Positions 26,025-33,647 of a stretch of 64,000 bases of DNA are shown here, in pieces. Under the pieces are notes generated by a model that was not told the origin of the DNA, made no database searches, and saw only the letters and a list, made by a program, of their open reading frames with translations. Origin of the DNA: Pseudomonas congelans (lineage in GTDB: Bacteria > Pseudomonadota > Gammaproteobacteria > Pseudomonadales > Pseudomonadaceae); assembly GCF_900103225.1 (NCBI RefSeq), contig NZ_FNJH01000010.1, positions 1-64,000 of the forward strand, read 5' to 3'. Position 1 is the first letter of the stretch. Every line of letters begins with the position of its first letter. The position numbers and the translations under genes are program-made.

Positions 26025-26480
26025 ATGTTTCACGTCATCCTTTTTCAACCAGAAATTCCGCCGAATACCGGCAATGTCATCAGGCTATGCGCCAATAGTG
26101 GCTGCACCCTGCATTTGATCGAACCCTTGGGTTTCGAGCTGGACGACAAGCGCCTGCGCCGTGCCGGGCTCGACTATCACGAGTATGCCACGCTGCAGAC
26201 ACATGCTGACCTGGCAAGCTGTCTGGAGAAGATAGGCAACCCAAGGTTGTTCGCCTTCACCACCAAAGGCTCGCGCCCTTTTCATGATGCGAGCTTTGAG
26301 CCAGGCGATGCCTTTCTGTTCGGCCCGGAAAGCCGCGGCCTGCCCGCCGATATCCTCGACTCGCTGAGCAGCGAGCATCGCCTGCGACTGCCCATGCGAG
26401 AAGGCTGCCGCAGTCTGAACCTGTCCAACACCGTCGCTGTGGCGGTTTATGAGGCGTGGCGCCAGCACGGGTTTGCTTAG
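26025..26480 (+). CDS. trmL: tRNA (cytidine(34)-2'-O)-methyltransferase TrmL
   Basis: A 151-residue SPOUT-class methyltransferase (YibK). Family motifs: FHVILFQPEIPPNTGNVIRL with CANSGC, RAGLDYHEYA, the knot residues FLFGPESRGLP, and the SAM-binding LPMREGCRSLNLSNTVAVAV. It 2'-O-methylates the wobble nucleotide of tRNA-Leu isoacceptors in E. coli. Length is normal for the family. The start is the ATG of MFHVIL; the upstream open frame is read-through of the opposite strand. Confidence 0.93.
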   Translation: MFHVILFQPEIPPNTGNVIRLCANSGCTLHLIEPLGFELDDKRLRRAGLDYHEYATLQTHADLASCLEKIGNPRLFAFTTKGSRPFHDASFEPGDAFLFGPESRGLPADILDSLSSEHRLRLPMREGCRSLNLSNTVAVAVYEAWRQHGFA

Positions 26481-26526
26481 GCCTCAGTGCGGGGCTTTGC
26501 TGCGCCATATGCCTGTTATCTGACTG

Positions 26527-26830
26527 ACACTCGTGCCAATGCTACGCGTTGGCATGGATTGGGTGACGAGTTGCGTTACACAGCGGTTCTGCGATGCCAG
26601 GTGGATTGGGGGTCGACTCAGGTCACCTTTTCGCCCCTCGGCGACTCACTTTGATGGGGCCAAAGTAAGCAAAGCCCGCAGCTCCGTTTCCGGCCCGACT
26701 TCGTCGGGTTCCTTCGCCCTGTCACTGATCCGGGGGTCGCCGCAACGGGCCATCCATGGCCCGGTGCGGCTAGCCTGGCGTCCTGCCAGGCTCCCCCCGG
26801 ATCAGCGCCAGGACTCAGCCGTCACTTACG
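26527..26830. repeat. REP-like copy D and an adjoining GC-rich non-coding repeat
   Basis: 26527-26590 holds divergent versions of the REP hairpins (GCCAATGC-tac-GCGTTGGC and a GTGACGAGTTGCGTTACAC stem). From about 26605 a non-coding GC-rich block begins, with TTTGATGGGGCCAAAGTAAG, CCCGACTTCGTCGGG (26696-26710), CGGGCCATCCATGGCCCG (26746-26763) and AGCCTGGC-gtcct-GCCAGGCT (26770-26790) hairpins. The phrase CGGCGACTCACTTTGATG resembles a family of long Pseudomonas intergenic repeats I remember, but no second copy is in this window. Confidence 0.55.
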
Positions 26831-26926
26831 TCGCACTCTGCGTCGTCAGTGAAATCGCGATAAAAAGCATACAGACAGCATGCACGACGATGTGCGCGGT
26901 CAGCCGCTGCTGTTTGAACAGGCACA

Positions 26927-26952
26927 AAAAAGCGCCCCGAAAGGCGCTTTTT
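26927..26952. terminator. Bidirectional terminator between trmL region and secB
   Basis: Stem AAAAAGCGCC (26927-26936) and GGCGCTTTTT (26943-26952) with a 6-base loop and A/T runs on both sides; it ends secB on the minus strand. Confidence 0.88.
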
Positions 26953-26969
26953 GCTTGCAGCGGTAACGC

Positions 26970-27458
26970 TTACTGAACAGTCGGCGTTTCGCCAGCTTCC
27001 TGCATGCGTTGCAGTTCTTGCGCGTACAGGGCGTCGAAGTTCACCGGAGCCAGCATCAGCGCAGGGAACGAACCACGTACGACCAGGTTGTCGATGGCTT
27101 CACGAGCGTAAGGGAACAGGATGTTCGGGCAGAATGCGCCGAGGGTGTGGCTCATTGCGCCGTCGTCCAGGCCCTTGATCAGGAAGATACCGGCCTGTTG
27201 CACTTCAACGATGAAGGCAACTTCGTCGCCATTGTTGACGGTCACGGACAGGGTCAGCACGACTTCGTAGAAATCGCCTTCCAGCTGCTTCTGACGTGTG
27301 TTGAGGTCCAGGCTGACGGTCGGCGTCCACTCCTGGCGGAAGATCGCCGGGCTTTTTGGCGCTTCGAACGACAGGTCGCGAACGTAGATACGCTGCAGGG
27401 AGAATTGTGGGCCGTTTTCTTCGTTGGCAACAGCGTCGTTGTTCGGTTGGTCGGTCAT
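26970..27458 (-). CDS. secB: Protein-export chaperone SecB
   Basis: A 162-residue cytosolic chaperone that keeps preproteins unfolded and passes them to SecA. Conserved SecB segments: FSLQRIYVRDLSFEAPKSPA, then DFYEVVLTLSVTV, FIVEVQQAGIF and the CPNILFPYAREAIDNLV block with GSFPALMLAPVNFDALYAQ. It functions as a tetramer. The gene is last in the set rhodanese-grxC-secB, an order also found in enterobacteria, with 40 bases between grxC and secB. Confidence 0.95.
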   Translation of the reverse strand: MTDQPNNDAVANEENGPQFSLQRIYVRDLSFEAPKSPAIFRQEWTPTVSLDLNTRQKQLEGDFYEVVLTLSVTVNNGDEVAFIVEVQQAGIFLIKGLDDGAMSHTLGAFCPNILFPYAREAIDNLVVRGSFPALMLAPVNFDALYAQELQRMQEAGETPTVQ

Positions 27459-27498
27459 CTCGGATCCTTGTCAGATTAGGCTGAAAGAGTAAGGGGTA

Positions 27499-27750
27499 TC
27501 AGGCCAGCAGCGCATCGAGCTTGCCGGCACGCTCCAGAGCAAACAGGTCGTCGCAGCCGCCCACGTGGGTCGAGCCGATCCAGATCTGCGGTACGGAAGT
27601 ACGACCGGCCTTCTTGGTCATTTCGGCTCGCAGCTGTGGCTTGCCGTCGACCCGGATTTCCTCGAAGGCCACGCTCTTGCTCTGCAAAAGCTGTTTGGCA
27701 CGGATGCAATACGGGCAGTAGTCGCTGGAATAGACGATGACTTGAGCCAT
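27499..27750 (-). CDS. grxC: Glutaredoxin 3
   Basis: An 83-residue glutaredoxin with the dithiol site CPYC in SSDYCPYCIRAKQLL, the conserved TSVPQIWIGSTHVGGCDDL segment (cis-proline and GSH-binding GG-D). It reduces disulfides and glutathione adducts with GSH. ATG 27750 lies two bases after the rhodanese stop; a GTG six bases upstream (27756) would overlap that stop by four bases and is an alternative. Confidence 0.92.
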   Translation of the reverse strand: MAQVIVYSSDYCPYCIRAKQLLQSKSVAFEEIRVDGKPQLRAEMTKKAGRTSVPQIWIGSTHVGGCDDLFALERAGKLDALLA

Positions 27751-27752
27751 GT

Positions 27753-28166
27753 TCACTTCACCAGAGGAAGGTTATCGCCGCGCCAGCTGGAAATACCGCC
27801 GGACAGCTTGGCCGCCTTGAAGCCGGACTTGAGCAGCTCGCGGGCGGTGGTGCCAGCATGCTGCCCCATTGCATCGACTATGATCAACGTCTTGTCCTTG
27901 TATTTCTCCAGTTCGGCGGTACGGGTCAGTACCTTGTCCTGGGGGAAATTCAGGGAGCCGACGATGTGCCCTGCGGTGTAATCCTTCTTCGAGCGCACGT
28001 CGATGACCACGCCCTGATCGCTGTTGACCAGCGCGGTCAGCTCGCGAGTGCTAAGGCTGGCGCCGCCCTTGCTCATTTCGTAAGCAATCAGCAGTCCCAG
28101 CAGAATGACGAAGGCACCGGTGATCAAATAGTGGTTAGTGGCGAATTCAAGCAGGTGAGCAACCAT
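27753..28166 (-). CDS. Membrane-anchored rhodanese-like protein (YibN-like), catalytic Cys absent
   Basis: A 137-residue protein with one N-terminal membrane helix (about 13-30, LITGAFVILLGLLIAYEM) and a rhodanese fold (VVIDVRSKKDYTAGHIVGSL, KSGFKAAKLSGGISSWRGDN). In the active-site loop the position normally filled by cysteine is Asp (IVDAMGQHAGTTARELL), so sulfurtransferase activity is unlikely. No cysteine is present anywhere in the protein. Homologues precede grxC-secB in many gammaproteobacteria; E. coli YibN has been linked to membrane insertion, so a structural role is plausible. Confidence 0.85.
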   Translation of the reverse strand: MVAHLLEFATNHYLITGAFVILLGLLIAYEMSKGGASLSTRELTALVNSDQGVVIDVRSKKDYTAGHIVGSLNFPQDKVLTRTAELEKYKDKTLIIVDAMGQHAGTTARELLKSGFKAAKLSGGISSWRGDNLPLVK

Positions 28167-28322
28167 CAGTAGGTTCCAGGGCGTTAAAATGTCGGCCAGT
28201 ATACACAGCAGCCAAGGTCGGCCAAAGTCCGTACGGCAGTGACGCCGTTTGAACTTGTCCTTAAAATGCCGTTCCCTTGTACTTTGTTCATCTCTTTATC
28301 CAATCAGCATCGAGTGGGTTCT

Positions 28323-29855
28323 ATGACTGCCACGCCAAAACCTCTGGTTCTTATCATCCTGGATGGCTTCGGACACAGCGAAAGCCACAAGGGCAATGCC
28401 ATTCTGGCCGCGAAGATGCCCGTCATGGATCGCCTTTACCAAACCATGCCCAATGGCCTGATTTCCGGGTCGGGCATGGATGTCGGCCTGCCGGACGGGC
28501 AGATGGGCAACTCCGAGGTCGGGCACATGAACCTGGGTGCCGGCCGCGTGGTGTATCAGGACTTCACTCGGGTGACCAAAGCGATTCGCGATGGCGAGTT
28601 CTTCGAAAACCCGACCATCTGCGCCGCTGTGGATAAAGCCGTCAGCGCCGGCAAGGCCGTGCACATCATGGGCCTGCTGTCCGATGGCGGCGTGCACAGC
28701 CACCAGGATCATCTGGTTGCGATGGCGGAACTGGCGGTCAAACGCGGTGCAGAAAAAATCTACCTTCATGCTTTCCTCGACGGTCGCGACACACCACCGC
28801 GCAGCGCGAAGAAATCCCTTGAGCTGATGGACGCAACCTTCGCCCGCCTGGGCAAGGGCCGCACTGCCACGATCGTCGGCCGTTACTTCGCCATGGACCG
28901 TGACAACCGTTGGGACCGGGTTTCCTCCGCCTATAACCTGATCGTCGACAGCACCGCCGATTTCCACGCAGACAGCGCCGTTGCCGGGCTCGAAGCCGCC
29001 TACGCACGCGACGAGAACGACGAGTTCGTCAAAGCCACCCGCATCGGCGACGCCGCCCGCGTGGAAGATGGCGACGCTGTGGTGTTCATGAACTTCCGCG
29101 CCGACCGCGCCCGTGAACTGACCCGCGTATTCGTCGAAGACGACTTCAAGGACTTCGAGCGCGCCCGCCAGCCGAAGGTCAACTATGTGATGCTGACCCA
29201 GTACGCGGCCAGCATCCCTGCGCCGTCCGCTTTTGCTGCGGGCAGCCTGAAAAACGTGTTGGGCGAGTACCTGGCCGCCAACGGCAAGACTCAGCTGCGC
29301 ATTGCCGAAACCGAGAAATATGCCCACGTCACCTTCTTCTTCTCCGGCGGCCGTGAAGAACCGTTCCCGGGTGAAGAGCGCATTCTGATTCCGTCGCCGA
29401 AAGTCGCTACCTACGACCTGCAGCCGGAAATGAGCGCGCCGGAAGTGACCGACAAAATTGTCGATGCCATCGAACATCAGCGTTACGACGTGATCGTCGT
29501 CAACTACGCCAACGGCGACATGGTTGGCCACAGCGGGATCATGGAAGCCGCGATCAAGGCCGTGGAATGCCTGGACGTGTGCGTCGGACGCATTACCGAG
29601 GCGCTGGAGAAAGTCGGTGGTGAGGCGCTGATTACCGCTGACCACGGCAACGTCGAGCAGATGACCGACGACTCCACCGGACAGGCGCACACCGCACACA
29701 CGTCTGAGCCGGTGCCATTTGTTTACGTCGGCAAACGCCAGCTGAAAGTTCGCCAGGGCGGTGTTCTGGCCGATGTCGCGCCGACCATGCTGCACCTGCT
29801 GGGCATGGAGAAGCCGCAGGAAATGACCGGCCACTCGATCCTTGTGAACGAGTAA
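28323..29855 (+). CDS. gpmI: 2,3-bisphosphoglycerate-independent phosphoglycerate mutase
   Basis: A 510-residue Mn-dependent alkaline-phosphatase-fold enzyme interconverting 3- and 2-phosphoglycerate in glycolysis/gluconeogenesis. Catalytic Ser64 is in DGQMGNSEVGHMN; the first metal Asp is in LVLIILDGFG; others are in NYANGDMVGHSG and LITADHGNVEQM. Length equals the family norm. ATG 28323 (MTATPKPLVL) was chosen over an upstream open frame with no homology. It is followed by a strong terminator. Confidence 0.95.
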   Translation: MTATPKPLVLIILDGFGHSESHKGNAILAAKMPVMDRLYQTMPNGLISGSGMDVGLPDGQMGNSEVGHMNLGAGRVVYQDFTRVTKAIRDGEFFENPTICAAVDKAVSAGKAVHIMGLLSDGGVHSHQDHLVAMAELAVKRGAEKIYLHAFLDGRDTPPRSAKKSLELMDATFARLGKGRTATIVGRYFAMDRDNRWDRVSSAYNLIVDSTADFHADSAVAGLEAAYARDENDEFVKATRIGDAARVEDGDAVVFMNFRADRARELTRVFVEDDFKDFERARQPKVNYVMLTQYAASIPAPSAFAAGSLKNVLGEYLAANGKTQLRIAETEKYAHVTFFFSGGREEPFPGEERILIPSPKVATYDLQPEMSAPEVTDKIVDAIEHQRYDVIVVNYANGDMVGHSGIMEAAIKAVECLDVCVGRITEALEKVGGEALITADHGNVEQMTDDSTGQAHTAHTSEPVPFVYVGKRQLKVRQGGVLADVAPTMLHLLGMEKPQEMTGHSILVNE

Positions 29856-29861
29856 TCCGGT

Positions 29862-29900
29862 AAAAACCGGCCTTTAGCCACCAGGCAAGGCCGGTTTTTT
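29862..29900 (+). terminator. Rho-independent terminator of gpmI
   Basis: 13-bp stem AAAAACCGGCCTT (29862-29874) and AAGGCCGGTTTTT (29887-29899). Confidence 0.92.
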
Positions 29901-30008
29901 ATGTTTCAGGCCTCAAAGCAGTGGCTGCGAGGCGTTTTTTTTGCAGCGCATGGCGGGCATACTAGGCCTGACATTTTTTCTCACAATTCCTCGGTATCGC
30001 CCACCCAC

Positions 30009-31334
30009 ATGCTTCGCGCCTTGATTGCCCTTGCTCTGATCTGCCTGCTCAATCCGGCGTTTGCCGAAGACGAGCGTGTGCAAACCCAAAAACAGATAGA
30101 TGCTGCGCGTCAGGATGTGACGGAGCTGCAAAAAGTCCTGGGCAAGCTTCAGGAAGAACGTGCAGGCGTCCAGAAGGACCTGCGCACCACTGAAACCGAA
30201 ATGGGCAAGTTGGAAAAGCAGGTCGAGGTCCTGCAAAAGGAACTAAAAAAGACGGAAACCGAGCTGCAAAAGCTCGACAGTGAAAAAAAGAAACTGAACA
30301 GCGCCCGCGTTGAACAGCAACGCCTGATCGCCATCCAGGCCCGCGCCGCTTACCAGAGTGGCCGTCAGGAATACCTTAAGCTGCTGCTCAACCAGCAACA
30401 CCCCGAGAAGTTCGCCCGAACCCTCACGTATTACGATTACCTGAGCCAGGCGCGCCTGGAGCAGCTACGCAACTTCAATGAAACCCTGCGCCAGCTTGCC
30501 AATGTCGAAAAAAACATCGACCTGCAACAGGCCCAACTGCTGGTGCAGAAAAGCAGTCTGGACAGCCAGAGCGAAGAACTGGCCAAGGTTCGCCAGGAAC
30601 GTCAGCAGGCGCTGGCCAAGCTGAATCAGGACTACAAGGCCCGCGACCAGAAACTGCAGGCCCGTCAGCAGGATCAGGCCGACCTGGCCAAAGTCCTCAA
30701 GACCATCGAGGAAACCCTGGCCCGCCAGGCGCGTGAAGCCGAAGAAGCTCGCCAGAAGGCCCTGGTTGCAGCCCGCGAGGCGGAGGAGAAGCGTCAGCGC
30801 GAAGCTGAAGCCGTTGCTCGTAATAACAGCAGCAACAGTAGTAGAAAAAGCGATGATGAACCGGCACCGCGTCGCCCGGTCAAAGCCCCCGGCGCAGTCG
30901 TTTCCAGTGCCGGTGTTTCCTACGGCGGACCTTTTGCAGAGGCCAAGGGAAAACTTCCATGGCCTATCGATGGTCGACTGCTTGCGCGTTTCGGTGAAGC
31001 CCGCGGTGATGACGAACGGACCAAATGGGACGGTGTCATGATCAGCGCCGCAGCCGGAAGCCAGGTACGTGCCGTGCATGGCGGACGAGTGGTGTTCGCC
31101 GACTGGTTGCGCGGTGCCGGGCTTCTGGTCATTCTCGATCATGGCAACGGTTATCTGACCCTTTACGGGCATAACCAGAGCCTGCTCAAGTCGGCAGGTG
31201 ACATTGTAAAAGCCGGTGAAGCGATTTCCACGGTCGGCAATAGTGGCGGTCAGGACACGGCAGCGTTGTACTTTGCTATTCGTCAGCAGGGTCGCCCCAG
31301 CGATCCGGCCCAATGGTGCCGCACTCAAGGATAA
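30009..31334 (+). CDS. envC: Murein hydrolase activator EnvC (degenerate M23 peptidase)
   Basis: A 441-residue periplasmic protein: signal peptide MLRALIALALICLLNPAFA, a long coiled coil from about 20 to 265 rich in Q/K/E heptads, a Ser/Pro linker around 275-305, and a C-terminal LytM domain. In the LytM domain the zinc ligands are missing: the usual H-x-G-x-D appears as KWDGVMIS. This matches EnvC, which lacks peptidase activity and instead activates amidases AmiA/B for septal peptidoglycan splitting under FtsEX control. The ctpA gene follows after 33 bases. Confidence 0.9.
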   Translation: MLRALIALALICLLNPAFAEDERVQTQKQIDAARQDVTELQKVLGKLQEERAGVQKDLRTTETEMGKLEKQVEVLQKELKKTETELQKLDSEKKKLNSARVEQQRLIAIQARAAYQSGRQEYLKLLLNQQHPEKFARTLTYYDYLSQARLEQLRNFNETLRQLANVEKNIDLQQAQLLVQKSSLDSQSEELAKVRQERQQALAKLNQDYKARDQKLQARQQDQADLAKVLKTIEETLARQAREAEEARQKALVAAREAEEKRQREAEAVARNNSSNSSRKSDDEPAPRRPVKAPGAVVSSAGVSYGGPFAEAKGKLPWPIDGRLLARFGEARGDDERTKWDGVMISAAAGSQVRAVHGGRVVFADWLRGAGLLVILDHGNGYLTLYGHNQSLLKSAGDIVKAGEAISTVGNSGGQDTAALYFAIRQQGRPSDPAQWCRTQG

Positions 31335-31367
31335 GTCGGCGTCAATATCTGTAGGAGTTCGTTAGAC

Positions 31368-32705
31368 ATGCTGCATTTGTCCCGCCTCACCTCGCTGGCC
31401 CTGGCAATTGCCATCGTTATCGGCGCGCCTCTGGCGCAAGCTGCCGAAAAGACCGCGCCAGCCACGCCTGCAGCAGTCTCGCCCGCCAAAACCAATGCCG
31501 CCGCAAAGCCACCGCTGCCGCTCGACGAGTTGCGCACCTTTGCCGAGGTCATGGACCGGGTCAAGGCGGCCTATGTGGAGCCGGTGGACGACAAGACCCT
31601 GCTGGAGAACGCCATCAAAGGCATGCTTAGCAACCTTGATCCGCACTCCGCCTACCTCGGCCCGGAAGATTTCCAGGAGCTGCAGGAAAGCACCAGCGGC
31701 GAGTTCGGTGGGCTGGGCATCGAAGTCGGCGTCGAGGACGGTTTCGTCAAGGTGGTTTCGCCCATCGACGACACACCGGCTTCCAAGGCGGGCATCGAGG
31801 CAGGCGACCTGATCGTGAAGATCAACGGTACGCCGACCCAGGGCCAGAACATGCAGGAAGCGGTCGACAAGATGCGCGGCAAGATCGGCGAAAAAATCAC
31901 CCTGACGCTGGTCCGCGATGGCGGCACGCCGTTTGACGTGACCCTGGCGCGGGCAACCATTCAGGTCAAGAGCGTCAAGGCGCAGATGCTGGAAAATGGC
32001 TACGGCTATATCCGCATCACTCAGTTCCAGGTCAAGACCGGTGACGAAGTCGGCAAGGCGCTGGCCAAGTTCCGCAAGGACAACGGCAAGAAAATGAGCG
32101 GCCTGATTCTCGACCTGCGCAACAACCCGGGCGGCGTGCTGCAATCGGCGGTGCAGGTGGCGGACCACTTCCTCACCAAAGGCCTGATCGTCTACACCAA
32201 GGGCCGTATCGCCAACTCCGAGCTGCGCTTCTCGGCAGACCCGGCAGACGCCAGCGAAGGCGTGCCTCTGGTGGTGCTGATCAACGGCGGCAGCGCCTCG
32301 GCATCGGAAATCGTTGCCGGCGCCCTGCAAGACCAGAAACGCGGCATCCTGATGGGTACTGACACCTTCGGCAAAGGCTCGGTGCAGACCGTCCTGCCGC
32401 TGAATAACGATCGCGCCTTGAAGATCACCACAGCGTTGTACTACACGCCGAACGGCCGCTCGATCCAGGCTCAAGGCATCAACCCGGACATCGTGGTACG
32501 TCGGGCCAAGGTCACCAACGAAGCGGACGGCGAGAACTACAAGGAAGCCGACCTGCTGGGTCACCTGGGCAATGGCAACGGCGGCGCGGACAAACCGACC
32601 GTCAAGAGCGGCGCAGCAGCCAAGGCGCGTCCGCAGGATGACGACTTCCAGCTCAGCCAGGCGCTCAGCCTGCTGAAAGGGCTGAGTATCACCCGCGGCA
32701 ATTGA
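31368..32705 (+). CDS. ctpA: S41 carboxy-terminal processing protease CtpA
   Basis: A 445-residue periplasmic protease: signal peptide to about residue 25, a PDZ domain about 105-195 (EFGGLGIEVGVEDGF), and the S41 catalytic core with Ser311 in NGGSASASEI, Lys336 in TFGKGSVQ and Gln340. In PAO1, CtpA acts with a lipoprotein partner (LbcA) to degrade peptidoglycan cross-link hydrolases. GTAGGAG precedes the ATG by about 10 bases. It sits between envC and a polysaccharide deacetylase, a conserved cell-wall cluster. Confidence 0.93.
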   Translation: MLHLSRLTSLALAIAIVIGAPLAQAAEKTAPATPAAVSPAKTNAAAKPPLPLDELRTFAEVMDRVKAAYVEPVDDKTLLENAIKGMLSNLDPHSAYLGPEDFQELQESTSGEFGGLGIEVGVEDGFVKVVSPIDDTPASKAGIEAGDLIVKINGTPTQGQNMQEAVDKMRGKIGEKITLTLVRDGGTPFDVTLARATIQVKSVKAQMLENGYGYIRITQFQVKTGDEVGKALAKFRKDNGKKMSGLILDLRNNPGGVLQSAVQVADHFLTKGLIVYTKGRIANSELRFSADPADASEGVPLVVLINGGSASASEIVAGALQDQKRGILMGTDTFGKGSVQTVLPLNNDRALKITTALYYTPNGRSIQAQGINPDIVVRRAKVTNEADGENYKEADLLGHLGNGNGGADKPTVKSGAAAKARPQDDDFQLSQALSLLKGLSITRGN

Positions 32706-32708
32706 CGG

Positions 32709-33491
32709 ATGCGCTTTCTAGCTCTGCTACTGCTGACCCTCTCGATCACTGGCGCTGCTCATGCAGCGCCAGCCGAGAACAGCGGCAAACCGCCCAAGGC
32801 TTACCTGAGCCTGATCATCGACGACCTTGGCCAGAATCCGCAGCGCGACAGCCGCACACTCGCGCTTCCCGGCCCGGTCACCCTGGCGATCATGCCCGAC
32901 ACCCCGCATGCCACCGAGTTTGCCCGCGAAGCCCATCGCGCAGGCAAGACGGTCATGCTGCATATGCCCATGGACCCCGCGACCGGTCCTTACGCCTGGC
33001 ATCCCGAGCTGCCACTGCCCGAGCTGGAAAGCCGTCTCAATGCCGCCCTGCTGAAGGTGCCGTATGCAGCCGGCATCAATAACCACATGGGCAGCCGGAT
33101 GACCGCCGAGCCGGTCGCCATGACCTGGCTGATGGCCGAGCTGCAGCGCCGTCACCTGTTTTTCGTGGACAGCCGCACCAGCGCGAAAACCGTGGCGGCC
33201 GCCGAGGCGCAGCGTATCGGGCTGGCCAGCGTCTCGCGGGACGTATTCCTGGATGACGAACGCACCGCAGAAGCCATCACCCGCCAATTGCAGACCGCGA
33301 TAAAAATCGCCCGCAAATATGGCTCGGCCGTGGTTATCGGCCACCCCTACCCGGTCACGCTGGACGTGCTGGAACGCGAACTGCCCAACCTCAAGGCACA
33401 AGGCGTCGAATGGATCGACCTGCGCAGCATGATCAGCGAACGCGGCAATCAGGCGAGTGCGGCGCATGGCAAGAATGGCGTGTATCGCTGA
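32709..33491 (+). CDS. Divergent polysaccharide deacetylase family protein (YibQ-like)
   Basis: A 260-residue secreted protein (signal peptide MRFLALLLLTLSITGAAHA). The fold begins with AYLSLIIDDLGQNPQRD and contains VMLHMPMDP, GINNHMGSRMT, FFVDSRTSAKTVA and AVVIGHPYPVTLDVLE, the divergent NodB-like (DUF610) set. The metal and catalytic Asp/His pattern is retained only in part, and no activity is established for the family. It starts three bases after ctpA and is surely co-transcribed with envC-ctpA. Confidence 0.88.
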   Translation: MRFLALLLLTLSITGAAHAAPAENSGKPPKAYLSLIIDDLGQNPQRDSRTLALPGPVTLAIMPDTPHATEFAREAHRAGKTVMLHMPMDPATGPYAWHPELPLPELESRLNAALLKVPYAAGINNHMGSRMTAEPVAMTWLMAELQRRHLFFVDSRTSAKTVAAAEAQRIGLASVSRDVFLDDERTAEAITRQLQTAIKIARKYGSAVVIGHPYPVTLDVLERELPNLKAQGVEWIDLRSMISERGNQASAAHGKNGVYR

Positions 33492-33647
33492 TCGCGCCTC
33501 TTGCGCGTCAGCACTTTCCATACGTTAAGTCCGGCAAATCTGCTTTCCGTGTCCACCACTGTTTCAGCCTTGATAAACGTGTCAATTCCGGCTTAAAGGA
33601 AGGTGTTCCCATGACGGGGACCCAGACACATTTATCAGGGATTGATG

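Noticed and set aside
28296..29834. 512-codon minus-strand open frame
   Set aside because: Antisense to gpmI over its whole length with no recognisable domain.
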